Assembly (NCBI RefSeq): GCF_028453695.1
Contig: NC_135781.1
Span: 16,801,640-16,865,639, forward strand
Source: Augochlora pura
Taxonomy: Eukaryota > Arthropoda > Insecta > Hymenoptera > Halictidae
DNA length: 64,000 nt
Direction of reading: 5' to 3'
Position 1 is the stretch's first letter; every line of letters begins with the position of its first letter. The position numbers and the translations under genes were made by a program. Below are positions 1 to 12,050 of this stretch, piece by piece. Below the pieces are notes generated by a model. The model was not told the origin of the DNA, searched no databases, and saw nothing but the letters and a program-made list of their open reading frames with translations.

Positions 1-1663
1 TGGTTACTTCGTTATTGAGATGTTACGATACTTTCCCTAATTTCCGGGAAATATTCATTCGGTCGTTGCTCTTCCAATCGGGGATAACGCGTTCCCTAAT
101 CGAGCATTAAGATTCAAATATCTGTAATAATGCGAAAGCTATCGCTCAAAAAGTTTCGAGCATACCTTGAATCTTACAAAGACGTGTTCCTTCCAAAATC
201 GCTAAAATATGAATTTTACTCGCAAATTACTCTTTAGATACTTTTTCTTGAATTTTCCACGCGTATTGGACCCATGCAGAAACGTATTCGAATATTTCGG
301 TATATCTTTTTACAAAACCATGCAATACTCAGTTTTACAAAACCATTGCAATATTCAGTCGCGTGTCTGCTCTAAATTTAGAATATTACATTAACATTCC
401 GAAGACATTACCTTTACCATTATACCATGAAAAAATATGATAAATGGAACTAAATATTTTAGCGCATTCATAAATTTTCAGAAATTAATGTCGTTCATCA
501 TTTATAAAAGTTCCGAAATTCTTTGTAATATACTTTTAACGAGTCTACATTCATCATGCAAACGATAGTGTCTCGTTTTGAAAAATCGGTAATCCCGTAA
601 GCGTCCGGAGTTCAATCTGCTTGAATAGTTCAAAGCCATAACTGAAAAGGAGTACGATTGGGATTCTATTTCTGATTCTCAGCGCCCTATTGATCTGTCC
701 CGGTACAATTCCATTTACTCAGAACCGTGTTCTTTGACCTTTGTGAAACTTCTTCGGAACAACTTAGGCAAAGTGTAGGTGTTGAGGACGGTTTGAGATG
801 GAGAACAGCGGTTCGCGGGACTACGTTTCCCATGCTCTTTATCACAGTCGTCAATTAGCTGGGGACGCATTGGTTCTATTTACGTCGCCAGCTTTATTGA
901 ATCTATACTTGCCAAAGATGAATAGAAGCGACTGGAAATGCGTGTAGCCACGACTGCACTGTTTTAGCTTTCGGCATCCATTGCGTCATGACGGATCGCA
1001 TGGCCATGGTCGCCATTGATCCGGCACGAGACTCCGTCGCAGTCGATTTGGAAAAATATGTTCGGTACGTTCCCGAATTTGTTGACATCATTCAGCAGCT
1101 TTATTTTCTTAGTACTGCGAAGAACAGTCACAACGATTATGGAGAATTATGATAGTGGATAGTTGTAGACGAATGTCTTGTGTTACTGATCGTGTTTATT
1201 GCCACCATCGGTAACTAACTAAATAATTTCGACGTGGTTCTTATAATATAATATGTATAAAATTGTATGTATAAACCCGTAAAGAATTTCTTTTTTATCA
1301 GACCGTCTTTATATAGTCGGCGTTTCCCGGTCATCATTGTTTGAATTTGGACAAGCTAAGAACCAATTAATTAGAATATTGTGATTTTCCATAAACTGCA
1401 ACTGTAAGCGTCTTTCTTGCCGTGTTTAATTAGAGCGGTCTTATAAATGAATCCTTATAAAGCTCTCTCAACGTCAGTGCAATTGAAAAGAAATCGTGAT
1501 TTTATGGAATACAGTTTCATTGTACCACTAATTTACCAGGATCAATAATGAAGGAGATAAAGTTGCACTAGGTTCGTACAAATTGTCCTACCGAATTACA
1601 AACTAAAATAACAGTTCGTATCAATTTGCATGGCAGTTCGCATGCCAAGTATCAAATGTTAGC
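1..1663. other. AT-rich DNA without a recognisable gene
   Basis: Mostly AT-rich sequence with a slightly more GC-rich patch around 590-1100. The open frames are at most about 60 codons and resemble no family I know. I see no RNA gene, repeat array or paired inverted repeat. Confidence 0.6.
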
Positions 1664-1689
1664 TCAGCTTCGACAAACACGAAACAAGT

Positions 1690-2090
1690 ATCGCGCAACA
1701 AGTGACCGACGAGTATCGTGGCAAAGAATGATCGTGTTTATCCTCGTCGGAGAATTAAACAATCCTTTGACTTTTAGGTTATGCGTAGATATCTGATAGT
1801 TGGATCCCACATCTTGCGTAGTCAAGATCGAAGAACGTTCACGTGCAGTAAAGTGGCGCGGTACCATCGACCGGACGTAAAGTTCCACGGACAGGTTGAG
1901 CCTGATAAAGCGACCATAAATGCGATCACGCGACGAACGTGAAACATTCCCCATTACATTTCTGGATACGTCGACGATAAGAGTGGCAGTCTTTGAACTG
2001 GCGAAATGCCTATGCGAAAAGATTTTTGCCACGGCGTCCGATGGTGCCGTGCAATTTTTTACTCGACGTCGCTTCAACATCCCTCGGGCG
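1690..2090 (-). pseudogene. Decayed Tc1-like transposase fragment
   Basis: Read on the minus strand, this stretch keeps the order of landmarks of the middle of a Tc1-type DDE transposase. A helix-turn-helix-like segment ('NVSRSSRDRIYGRF') is followed by 'NLSVELYVRS' and 'PRHFTARER', which matches the family pattern 'L.ARRP.R.PPLT.RHR'. After a shift of reading frame comes 'FSDEDK', where the family has the first catalytic Asp in 'FSDES.F'. The pieces lie in two frames with stop codons between them, so this is a very old dead copy. No terminal repeats or downstream catalytic residues were found. The match is by remembered consensus only, and a chance resemblance cannot be excluded. Confidence 0.4.
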
Positions 2091-2159
2091 ATCATCGTTC
2101 TTCTGTCAGAGTCTCGAAGATTATTAGCGTTGATTCGCGCGAAGAATACAGGATAGAGG

Positions 2160-3350
2160 GTAATCTAATATAGTAGCCTGCGGATGATCGTTACGGAGAT
2201 AGATCGTTTATCACTCGGCTTCGAATAGCACCGATAAATATTGTATTGTTGTTCGTAAATCGCTATTCAACTCGACGAGCTCTCAGAGCTTCGTATCGAT
2301 TTCCAGGCACGAGTTTCCGATACCAGACAAAACTTTTAAGATGAGTAATTAAAAATGCAGCCCCTAAAGCACAGAAAGTACTGAACATTTAGAGGTTTTC
2401 TCTAACACATATAATATAATTAACGGAATAAAAATTCGGTCGATCTACTATTCCAGATTGCATATTTTTGTAGACGATGAAACGAAATCGTAGATGTGAG
2501 ACTACTTAAAAGTTGAATATTCGAATTTTAATTGCGTTACTTCGTCATCAGAGAGTAATTAGTGCCATCTTATAACGTCACATTTTATATTTACATAAGT
2601 TCTTTTGACAGATAGCGTCATAAATTATTCAGTATCACTCGGCTGTAGTAAATTCATGTTTAGAAATGATTTTAAAGATACGAGCGTAAAAATAGATTTC
2701 CCTTCTTTCTATTCATTTGTACTAAGCTTAGAATTGTCAATCTTGAACATGAAATTTGTGAAATCAAAATTTCTTTAAGAAGAAACTCCAAATTCAAGTG
2801 ACAAGAATCAATTCATCTGAATTATTCATTTGAATTGAATAATTCCTAAAATAAAGATAATATAGTATAATGAACCAAATGACTATACCATCCTCTTGCG
2901 TTGTTTATTTATTCGTTTAAATTGCAAAACATACAAAAAGATTCAAATTAACGGCAGCAGACGAAGTATGCTGGGATTGAGAAAACAATCCAACTGCTGC
3001 ATAACTGTTAATATTTCTAAAAATCTTATTTAAACTGTTATTACTACCGTACTGTATCATCGAAACCTCTCCAACATGGAGAAATTCCGTATTTCAAAAT
3101 TCTGTTAAGATGTGAGGATATGGTAGGGACAAAATTAATACATGATTAATACAGAATTGAGCCGAAATTAATAGATTGATTTATTGGCTCATTGGGGAAA
3201 AAGCCTTGCGGCATAAAAAAACCCATACAAAAAAATAAACAAAGGTTTTACAAAAATCTTTCCATTACGTGATAAAGGTGTGAGCGTTGTTACATTGTTT
3301 ATGTTGTGTACGTTGTATTAATTAGTTTTAGTATGTATTGATATATGATT
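2160..3350. other. AT-rich DNA, no gene seen
   Basis: Low-GC sequence with no open frame of note. Short A/T runs occur, but there is no structured repeat until the GT-rich segment that begins at about 3351. Confidence 0.6.
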
Positions 3351-3490
3351 GACGGATCTCGTGGTCCGTTGTAATTGACTACGAGGGAATCGTATGTGTG
3401 TATTGTTATTGTGTTTGACGAATCTAGTGGCCCGTGGGTTCGACCTGGATTGACTCCAAGGGAACGTCTTGTGTATGTATGGTTATGTAT
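3351..3490 (+). repeat. Two diverged ~75-bp repeat units
   Basis: Two related units follow one another. Each contains a 'gacg.atct.gtgg.ccgt' block, then an 'attgact.c.a.ggga' block, then a GT-rich tail. They directly precede the 42-bp tandem repeat and may belong to the same repetitive sequence. Source family unknown. Confidence 0.5.
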
Positions 3491-3564
3491 GTCAGTATGG
3501 ATGTACGTGTAGATGTATGTATGGTTATGTATGTCAGTATGGATGTACGTGTAGATGTATGTAT
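3472..3564 (+). repeat. 42-bp tandem repeat, 2.2 copies
   Basis: A 42-bp unit starting 'tgtatgtatggttatgtatg' occurs at 3472-3513 and again, identically, at 3514-3555, with the first nine bases of a third copy to 3564. The unit is itself rich in TGTA/TATG steps, so it probably grew from a simple TATG-type repeat. Identity of the copies suggests recent duplication. Confidence 0.9.
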
Positions 3565-3639
3565 AGTTGTGTGGATGAATTGTAGTTATGACTATAAATG
3601 ATATGACTCTATATAATGTTATTCACACTACACTACACT

Positions 3640-6600
3640 AATAACCGCGATCCGATTCACTATACGATGGGTTTCGCTCAACTTTGTCCGGAGAAAATCC
3701 CGCGTGCGTCTCGACTGAATGACCGTCTCGAACTGTGTCGAACTGTGTTCTATTTTTTCCCGTGCAAAGAACTGAGAATTTATTACCGACTTCTTTCGCT
3801 TTCTTTTCTGAAGGACTCGGGAAAATCCAATGCCGAAAAGTCGACCGGACTCGCGCTAACTACAGACAAAAGGGGTCCTGTGGTGACCGCGTCCCGGGTC
3901 TAACTGTATTCTCGGGACCTCCGCTTCGTACACTTGACGTGGTAAACAAAAAAAGACAATCTTCGGCGCGGACAGATTTACGTTCGCGGCCGAACACGTA
4001 TAATATGACATGATTCTCGTTGCTATAGTTTAGACAGAGATTTATTGGTTAATCACGAGTATTACGCGATTGAAATTAAAGAAGAAATTTATTATAAATT
4101 AAAAAAGAAATATTCATTGATAAAATCTGGTAATAGAAATCACTCTTATCGCCATAACAAAACTTAAGAAGTAAATTAAAATACGAAAAATCGGAATTTG
4201 AATAAAACGTAATTTCGGCCGAATTTTTATTAAGTGAAAAATACGTTATCTTATATTTATTAATTTTTTATTATAGAAAAACGATCAATCACTGTATGTA
4301 AGTCACAACTCTACACGCTACTCTATACCATCCTAGCAAATTCCTTCGAAGTTGACGAATCTCGGTACCCTTTCGCCACTCGTCGACGTGTTTCCATTGA
4401 CTCGAGCCGCGAGACGGAGAAATATTTTTTTCGCGGCGACTCGTAGGCGCCGAGAGCGCCGTGGAGCGTTCGCCGGCGATATTCGTCGACAGCCTTCAAT
4501 GTCATGCAACGAGGAGAACGAAAATGAAAAGTTCGTAGCGAGAGTAAATGAAATGCAACGGGAACGGAGACGTAGGACGGTGGTTGATTGTCGAAATAAG
4601 AATTTTCGCGTCAGCCGTGATAAGAACGCGTGAACAACGGAAATGTAAAAAGACCTGTGCGAATGGCACTTTTTCCGATGATTTTCGCTTTTTCCAACGG
4701 AATAGAAACGCTTCGGGTCTAGACGAGGCGGAGCGAGCCAGCGCGTCGCTGAAACACCGGAAGCTGCTGGAAAAATCGGCGCTGCGAATGCAACCGTGAG
4801 TGAGGTCGAGCGATCGTTGCAGCAGGCATCAAAAAGTCACGGCTGCCGGTCCAGAAGCTAACGCGCGGCCGTGGGAATTAATAAGCTCGACCGTGCTTCG
4901 AGATGCGGCGCAGCAGGATAATTCATACCTACAAATAGGGAAGCGCCGGGCGAAGAATGCCCTCGAGTGCATTCGCTTCGGGGATGAATCCCGGTCGGAT
5001 CTCAATAAAGATGCAACAGCCATGTTCACGGGAACACGTACACACAAAAGCGTGGCCAGATTGAGGGAGAGGGAGGCGGCTAAACGTTGCCGGAAGGAAG
5101 AGAATCCGCTCGGCTAGAGAAAAGAGGAGCGGTAAAGAGGAAGAACGGAGGCCATGCTCGGCCGAATATTTGCCGTTCCCTCGTAAATAGCAAAACATAA
5201 ATAGAGAAATACGCGCGGCATGGTTATACCCGCGCGAAACAAGAGCAGTCTGACGCAGCGGGGTGGCCGCGGAGGCGGGAGGAGGCACGGGAGGCCGGGA
5301 AAACTAAAACTCTATGCGATTCCGTATTCTTGGAGGAAGTTTTTAAGGAGAAACTACGTTCCGATAGAAATGTCAGTTCCGTGGAAAATGGATGGGGCTC
5401 GGGCGGTGAGTTCAGCCTTCGTTCCTCTTCCTATCGTTAGATTATATCCGCTTTGTCAAGTAGAGAAGTGGGTTACTGGTGCGCCGATGCACCGCTCTTC
5501 CGAGGAGCAATGCACCGACAGGATAGAGCGTGGTAACGGACCGCGGCAGATGGCGATTGATTTTCTTATCGTGCAATTTTGCGAAGAGTGCTCTGCTGCG
5601 AGGAGCTGAGGTAGGGGCCGAGGGATCTTCTTTTATCCGAGATGAAAGAGGACCGAGGGACGCGCGATACCATGAAGAACTGTCGGGACGAGTCGCAGCG
5701 ACTATAATCACGGCGTTTCTGGGCGAATGCAATCAGTAATAGCATGCCGTGGCACTGCCGACCGGGGATCGGAGCTAAAATTAAGAACGGCGCACTATTA
5801 CCGAAAATTTGGTTTAGTCTCCGGTTACACGTACCCCGAAAATTCCCCGAAGGCGATTAAATTGCGATCGACCATAACGTCGACTTATTTCCCCTATCGG
5901 GCTTCATCTCTCCGAGGAAAGATATAATCCAGATATCCGGAGACGTCTCTTCGAGAAACGGCCGAGAATGCGAACGACGAAAGCAGCCCAACTTCCGAAG
6001 TGCTTCGGAGCGGGACAAAATTGCAAGGGTCCCGGGGGAGGGGGGGCGACGCTTCCTTTAGGCCGCGTCGGAAACCGAGGGGCCCGTCTTCAAAACAACT
6101 ATTCGGAGAATCTAAAAAATTTAGTCTAATTTGGACCCGTCCCCGGCACCACTCTCGAAATTCCCAATGGTCTTGGGAGCTGCGATGGAGTTTCGAATAC
6201 GGGCCGGCAGTATCTCCTCGGCCTCGATGTGCACTTCGTCGAAGAAGAGATATAATCCGATACGTAACTGCGCAGAAAAACGAAGACAACGCCGGCGGAA
6301 GGGTGTGCGCCAGCATCCCGGGCCCGTGGATGTTGCTACAAGGGTAGAGCATCCCTTGGACAGGTTAGCATCCCCCAGAGTGGTCCGGTCGATAGATCTA
6401 AAGGTTCTAACGCCGGCTACAACGCCGTTACACTCGTTCGCCGGGCATCTGTTCTCCGTGATACGAAATGGACCCAGGAGTAACACGACCGATAAATTCG
6501 CTAACCGTCCGATCTCCAATGCGGCTTTGACTTGCCGAAAATAAGGATGCCGACGATGCTTTCCGAAGGTGCGAGTTTCTACTAGAATACCATTCTCTTC

Positions 6601-6660
6601 GTAAGTTCTCCGCTGCTTTCAAAACCGCGATCCTAGTGGTTTCTCTTGCCATTTACGCTG
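3640..6660. other. 3-kb CpG-rich island without a convincing gene
   Basis: The sequence changes to GC-rich with many CpG steps. Open frames of 60-150 codons occur on both strands and overlap heavily, which is what stop-poor GC-rich DNA gives by chance. None shows a recognisable domain, a signal peptide or a splice-flanked pattern. The island could be an unmethylated regulatory region or untranslated exon material. Confidence 0.5.
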
Positions 6661-6890
6661 TGTTAGTTCATGGATACAATTGTTGATATGATATAGTTCA
6701 TGCATACAATTAGTTGATGTAATATATTTCTTGTCCAAGTAATTATTATAGTATTTCTAAAAATTGTTTCGCAACAATTCAAAAAATGATATTAATAATA
6801 CAGAGGAGTAATATGGAAGTAACTGAATTAAGTGGTAATGAAAGTTTAAAAAAGAAGAAAAAGTGTTGAATATAATATTTATAGTTCTTC

Positions 6891-7159
6891 ATATGTGTCG
6901 TACTGAGGGACTTATTATTGGTAAGTCGAGAGCCTGTTTAGGCGTCCGGTGCGACACGGGACTGTGTCAGGGCACTTAAGAATAGGCCAGATGGCGGGTC
7001 ATAAAGAAATGGGAAAGTTCCCATCGCCGGCGATGGCTATGCCTGCAGTCAGTCACAGCCGAAACATTGTATTGTACAGACGTTTTTTTTTTCAACCGTA
7101 GTTTTATATATTTTGCGTTCACTCCGCCTTTTAGCTAGATTCCACATTCCTACAATATG
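6891..7159. mobile_element. Solo LTR with 5-bp target-site duplication
   Basis: A 259-bp unit at 6896-7154 begins with TGTCGTAC and ends with CCTACA, the TG...CA form of retroviral-type LTRs. It is flanked on both sides by the same pentamer ATATG (6891-6895 and 7155-7159). Its GC content is higher than the AT-rich flanks, and the change coincides with the boundaries. No internal retrotransposon sequence is attached, so this is best read as a solo LTR left by recombination between two LTRs. A 5-bp duplication fits Ty1/copia, Ty3/gypsy or BEL/Pao elements. The clade and the transcriptional strand cannot be decided from the LTR alone. Confidence 0.8.
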
Positions 7160-8971
7160 ATAAAAAAAAGTTATGCAATTTACTTAACTTTTTCATATTT
7201 GATGTATGTCTTATTATATTTATATTTTAATTAACATGCATATATCATAGCTATCAAAGTTACTGATTGGCAATAAAAGACATAACTAATAAACAATTAT
7301 TATGCAGGAATTTTAAATCAAAATTAATACTGCAAAGATCATTTTTGAAAATATTCTTAAACCCGATGCTTCAAACTCACCACTTGAGTGCAAAGGTTTA
7401 ATAAAAGAACATGTCCTTGCGATTAATATAAAAGGAAGGAACCGTTGATCTACCGTATAAAGACACACGGTCTATTAATCGCTACGAATCACCGGTTCTA
7501 TTTTATTTTTATTCTAGCAGCTCAAAAGCTCCGGATAGCAGAGAGATTGCCAAGTTTACGTGACGAGGGTTTTACAGCAAAACTATCGTACGAATAGCGT
7601 AATAGCATGGACGGCGTATGATGGAAACAGTTTCACGCTGGACTCCGAATACGCCGGCTGAAAATCGCTTCTGAAATAACATTTACTTTCCAAGCAAAAT
7701 TTCGTTGGTACACGCGGCGGACGGGCACCCTTGTGACTTGTGACCAACTGTAACTCAAAGGCTCGCGCAACTTTGCTCGGCCCTGAATCAGAGCTGTCGG
7801 CGGAAGGTTTCTCTCGGCGTGCAACTCGGTCCCGGTCCCGGTCCCGAACAGAATGATACGCAAATTATACAGTATTACTTTCTCGAGTGGAAAATGCGAG
7901 CCAGCTAATGCCGGTTCGTTCGAGCGTATTGCAAATCAGCCCGTTGCTGTGTTCAGCTTCGTCGGCGAGCGAGGCTGAGGGAAGGAAAAAAAATAAAGGA
8001 ACGGAGAGGAAAGCTCGCGCCGCCATGACAGCGGCAGCGCGAACTCGTTGCAGCGAAAGGAATCGACCGGCAGTATTCCGGGAGAAATATTTATACGCGT
8101 CGCAGCAAATAAAGTTGTCGGCGCGGCAGAGCTGCTAATGAGTAAAAACGAAGAGCAAAATGCTTGATGTAACTGTTACCGGGCAGGACCGATTGAACCG
8201 GGAAGATGAGCTGCGACGGCATCGAGCATCGTTAGTGACGTGAAATTGTATTCAGACCAGAATATAGTGATTTGCCATCCCTCGGATTCAATACGATCTT
8301 GTTAGGACGGATTAAAAAGCGACGACGAGCCACTGGAGTGTCGGTACTTAGGGGAAAATGTTTTATAATGTATTTCACGATTGACTTCTTCGTCCGGCGG
8401 AATGAAATTATCATTATTATTAGCAGCAGGGTAAAGGCACGCGGAGAGGCACGTAAAATGAAACGCCATAAAATCTCGATGAGGAAAAATATTCACTTAT
8501 CCGTATCGTACATTTTATACAATAGATACCCAATTTCTACGACGACGGCTAAGATCTCCTCATTTTCTCAGAAATTTCACCTCTGGATTATGCATCATTT
8601 TTTTCCGTTCTCCTATACAGATTATACCAATGCTGAATTAAAAGTAAATAAAGTATGCTGATTAACGTTTATAATTAGCTTATAATTATTTAGATTATAT
8701 TTAGATTAAAAAATATCTTCAATCATTTTCTATGAAGAAATTTAAAAAATTTTAACACCTTGGGGAAACCCTATAAACATCTACTATCAGTTGTTTTTAA
8801 GATAAAATTTCGAAAATACCTGTTTTTACAGGATTTTTTTTTATAGCATTATTTTGATGTATTTGTAGCATAAATTGAAACATATCCTTTTTTTACTTAA
8901 GAAAAAGATATTTTATAAAAAAAATTATTAGACCGTGAAATCCATTTCCTCATTTTTTTCAGTACCGTAAA
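7160..8971. other. AT-rich DNA around a GC-rich island, no gene seen
   Basis: AT-rich sequence frames an island at about 7560-8260 that is CpG-rich and holds a triple 'ggtccc' hexamer repeat near 7827-7846. Frames in the island overlap on both strands and are not recognisable. From 8640 to 8960 the DNA is A/T-rich. Confidence 0.5.
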
Positions 8972-9190
8972 TACAGGGTGTCCCGGAAATCGTAGTACAA
9001 CCGAGCAGGTGGTGATTCTACATAAAAAAAGAAGACAATATTTTGGTATAATCTTTTTTTCATCCGGAGCGCCGTTTTCGTGATAATCGTCTTGAAAGTT
9101 CGTTCAACTTGTAAACGATTTAATACAATATGCTTGTCGTGTATTTCACTGCTCTGCTTGTCTCTGTCCGGGCTGTGTTTACAAACAGTG
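8972..9190 (+). repeat. Left terminal inverted repeat
   Basis: About 220 bp, alignable over its whole length to the reverse complement of 9581-9798 with scattered substitutions and small indels. Shared blocks include 'gtagtacaaccgagcagg' and 'tgtttacaaacagtg' at the inner boundary. Confidence 0.85.
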
Positions 9191-9272
9191 ATAATTGTGC
9201 AGTTGAAACAATACAAAGTATGTCTACTGACTACTCATTTTTTATTCTTCTTTACTACTTACTATTACAATG

Positions 9273-9572
9273 CTACAATAATTGTTGCAAATGTCCTCCT
9301 TGCTGCTGGATACATAAGTTTGCTCGATGAATTAATGACATCTCGACAGATTGTAAGTTGTCATCGCTTTTTAATTTTTCGGATGCCTGAGTAATCTTAT
9401 GTTTCAAATGTTACACATTTGAAATATCGTTAATGCTATAAACTTTGATATGACCCCATAAATGAAAATCTAAAAGCGTGAGGTCCAGAAATCTTGGTGG
9501 CAAAGGTATTTTACCACCGTGGCCGATCCAACAGGAATAATTGTTATTTAAATAATTCATAACTTCCTCGTA
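9273..9572 (-). pseudogene. DUF4817-type (IS630/Tc1/mariner) transposase C-terminus
   Basis: About 100 codons on the minus strand, ending at the stop complementary to 9273-9275. The frame shows 'CWIGHGG', then 'RFLDLTLLDFHLWGH', close to the family motif 'RSPDLTPLDFFLWG' that follows the catalytic domain. It ends 'CIQQQGGHLQQLL', like the usual 'C.E..GGHFEHLL' terminus. One in-frame stop follows 'NDISNV'. Family knowledge: these proteins, often annotated DUF4817 or SETMAR-like in insects, are cut-and-paste DDE transposases. The N-terminal DNA-binding part and the first catalytic residues are missing, so the copy is dead. Confidence 0.75.
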
Positions 9573-9580
9573 CAATTTTC

Positions 9581-9798
9581 ACTGTTTGTAAACACTGTCC
9601 TGGACAGAGACAAGCGGAGCAGTGAAATACACGACAAGCAAATTGTATTAAATCGTTTACAAGTTGAACGAACTTTGAAGTCGATTATCACGAAAACGGA
9701 ACTCCGGATGAAAAAATGTTATACTAAAATATTTTCTTCTTTTTTTATGTGGAATCACCCCCTGCTCGGTTGTACTACAATTTCCGGGACAGCTTGTA
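9581..9798 (-). repeat. Right terminal inverted repeat
   Basis: Reverse-complement partner of 8972-9190. It begins just outside the transposase remnant with 'actgtttgtaaacactg' and ends at a TA at 9797-9798. Confidence 0.85.
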
Positions 9799-11090
9799 TA
9801 TCCTGTAAAAATTCTAAAAGATTTTATTTTTGTGGAAATTATAATGTTTTGACAAACACCGGGTATTATACTGTAGCGCACGGCACACTTCAACCGTGAA
9901 TTTATTGGTAATGCAAGTTAATATATTATCTAAAATTACCTGAAAAACGTCACAGTAGAGACAAAGACAGTCGTTAAAAATAATTCCCAATTATTTTAGC
10001 ATTTTAGGCAGTATAGTATTGTAATATTGAAAACTTTATAACAAAAATAAAGATTTTCAACATTTTTTACCGTATAACTAAACATATTTTCTTTATACGT
10101 AAGAAATATATTTACAGAAGTAATTTCCACTTATTTGAATTTGTCGTAAGAATATTCTATAAAAGCACATATCTTAAAACTGACTTATCTTCGTATGGTT
10201 CAAACCACAAGTTCTATATTACTATTTATATCCTCTATCGTTCGGCATATTTTACCAAGCTTTTAAAAATTCATGCACGTCAAGCTTATAATTAGAAGCG
10301 AGATATAATTACCAGCAATCCTATTTAACAACACCAATCTTATTTTCGCTACTCTATTTTCGAAAGTAAGATTTAAAAGGAAAATGTGCGAAAAACCTTG
10401 ACGTATAGTGGTTACGACAATAAAAAGCTTTTTTCCAAAATCGCTGAAACAAGCTGACGCGTTATCGGTAGTTCCGTGGCCGGTCCGGACACTGGACTTC
10501 GTTTAAATCGCAAAATTCCCAATACGGTAAATACCGCGGCACTTAGAGTCCCCGAGATGTGATCTGCGCAATTGGTGTTTTGATTGCGTCAGGTGTGCCT
10601 CTCCTCGGCGATATTTAAACTTGAGGTGGTAAAAGTTCGACGGACTCGGTGGCGGACCGACCGCCGAAAAGCAAATTACCGTGACCCGGCTGTGGGTCTA
10701 TTTTATCTTGTCGCGTTCGAGCCATGCAATCAGATGAAACGCAATTGAACGGCGCAACCGCGGCGAACGAGAAATCGGCTGAAAGGATCCCAAGTGTGGG
10801 CCGGCGCCGATGCGGTTTTCACCAGGAATTAAACGACCGAGTATCGGTGTCTCGGTATTTTGGCACGAAGTGATTCTGTCTTTAAATGCATTTTCTGTCC
10901 AAACCAGTCTCCATTGTCTCTTCGCTGTGGCTCTTCGTATTGGCCAACAAGGAGAAGATCGATGATCCACGAATTCACAAAATTATACACCTTCCAGTAA
11001 CAAACACATAAGAGTGGATTAGAATCATAGAAAATTGTCACTCCTTTAATATGTAAAGGCGGCTCTTGACATGAGCCGCTCTTGACATGC
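9799..11090. other. AT-rich DNA followed by a GC-rich island
   Basis: About 9800-10430 is AT-rich and featureless. About 10440-11090 is a CpG-rich island whose open frames (up to 90 codons, minus strand) have no recognisable domain. Nothing supports a gene. Confidence 0.5.
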
Positions 11091-11706
11091 ATCTGGACAA
11101 ATTTTTAACTATTATGGAAGAATGAGATCTCAATGGGGAACGTATATCTGAAGTACCTAGGGCAATGCAGAAAGACACTGCGTGTTAGAAAAATCTTTAT
11201 CACGAAAAGAAAGAAAAGGAGGTAAATACTCAACTAACTCTCGGCAAATTTATAAAGAAAACACCTGTTCCGTCCTGGGCATAGGGCCCCAAGGACGATC
11301 TTCAAACAAGGAAGACCAATTTACAGTTTATGATGCAAGTAATGGTAAAAGGCTATTTTTCAGGAACCGAACCATCAAGTAATTTTGATATTTTGCGCGA
11401 CGCATGGTAATCGGTTTACAATCTCTTGTTCTCGGTCTCAATAGCGAACGCTGGCATCATAAACCTCGGGGATTTCCAAAGGGCTCCGCGGACAGAGGCC
11501 TGAAGGCCCAAGGCATGCTCGCGTCCGTTCCGCGACCGGCTACTTTTACGGTACAATCAGACCTGGAGGAAATCCCTGTCAAACGTTGCTGAAACAGCCC
11601 CTACCACAGAGTTCCTTCCTATCCCTACTTTAGACATTTTTCCACTTCCACCAAATTCCTCCTGCGACCGAGCTTTCGCAAAAGCTAGTACGACAACAAA
11701 ATATCG
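11091..11706 (+). other. Unclassified, possibly retroelement-derived DNA
   Basis: A moderately GC-rich block with two short plus-strand frames (about 11182-11382 and 11404-11592), neither recognisable. It leads directly into the 32-bp tandem repeat. The combination of a sharp composition change and adjacent tandem units is common in LTR or untranslated leader regions, but no TG...CA ends or target duplication were found. Confidence 0.25.
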
Positions 11707-11802
11707 GAATCGTTTTTACATCGAAGACAGCAAGTTTAGAATCGTTTTTGCAACAAGTGCAGCAAGTTTGGAATCGTTCTTGCACCGAGGTAGCAAGTTC
11801 AA
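11707..11802 (+). repeat. 32-bp tandem repeat, three copies
   Basis: Three consecutive 32-bp units begin at 11707, 11739 and 11771, each opening with 'gaatcgtt.ttgca' and closing with 'agcaagtt'. The copies are diverged. The origin is unknown. Confidence 0.8.
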
Positions 11803-12011
11803 AGAATCAATTATCTATTATAAATCGCAACGTCATTATATCGAGATTAGCTACAACTGCAGCCAAGTCCCTTGTAGCTAAGATCACTTCTGTACAAAGT
11901 GTAAATAGACGGATTCTCCGGAGTTAGCCTTACAACCTTAATTCGTTAACCGGTCGTAAATCTAAGTTGCCAACGAGGCAAACGATACGACACAACAACA
12001 CTCGAAAGCTG

Positions 12012-12050
12012 AATAAATAAATAAATACATGAAATGTATTTATTTATTTT
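12012..12050. repeat. Perfect 16-bp-arm hairpin (AAAT/ATTT rich)
   Basis: The arm 12015-12030 (AAATAAATAAATACAT) is exactly complementary to 12034-12049, with only GAA between them. The AATA repeats make it a strong cruciform or hairpin candidate. It also places AATAAA hexamers, the poly(A) signal, on both strands. Confidence 0.85.

Larger units (their letters stand above)
8972..9798 (-). mobile_element. Non-autonomous DUF4817-type transposon with long TIRs
   Basis: The first and last ~220 bp are inverted copies of each other: 8972-9190 against 9581-9798. The left end starts TACAGGGTGTCCCGGAAAT and the right end, read inward on the other strand, starts TACAAGCTGTCCCGGAAAT, so both ends sit at a TA. 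The ~390-bp core keeps the C-terminal part of a transposase on the minus strand (separate entry). The length is too short for a complete gene, so this is an internally deleted, non-autonomous derivative. Open frames in the inverted repeats are shadows. A related single end lies at 56386-56590. Confidence 0.8.

Noticed and set aside
3616..6652. More than a dozen overlapping frames of 60-150 codons
   Set aside because: They lie on both strands and in all phases of a CpG-rich island, with no domain or preferred frame.
9080..9394. 104-codon plus-strand frame
   Set aside because: It lies in the inverted repeat and core of the DUF4817-type element, antisense to the transposase tail.
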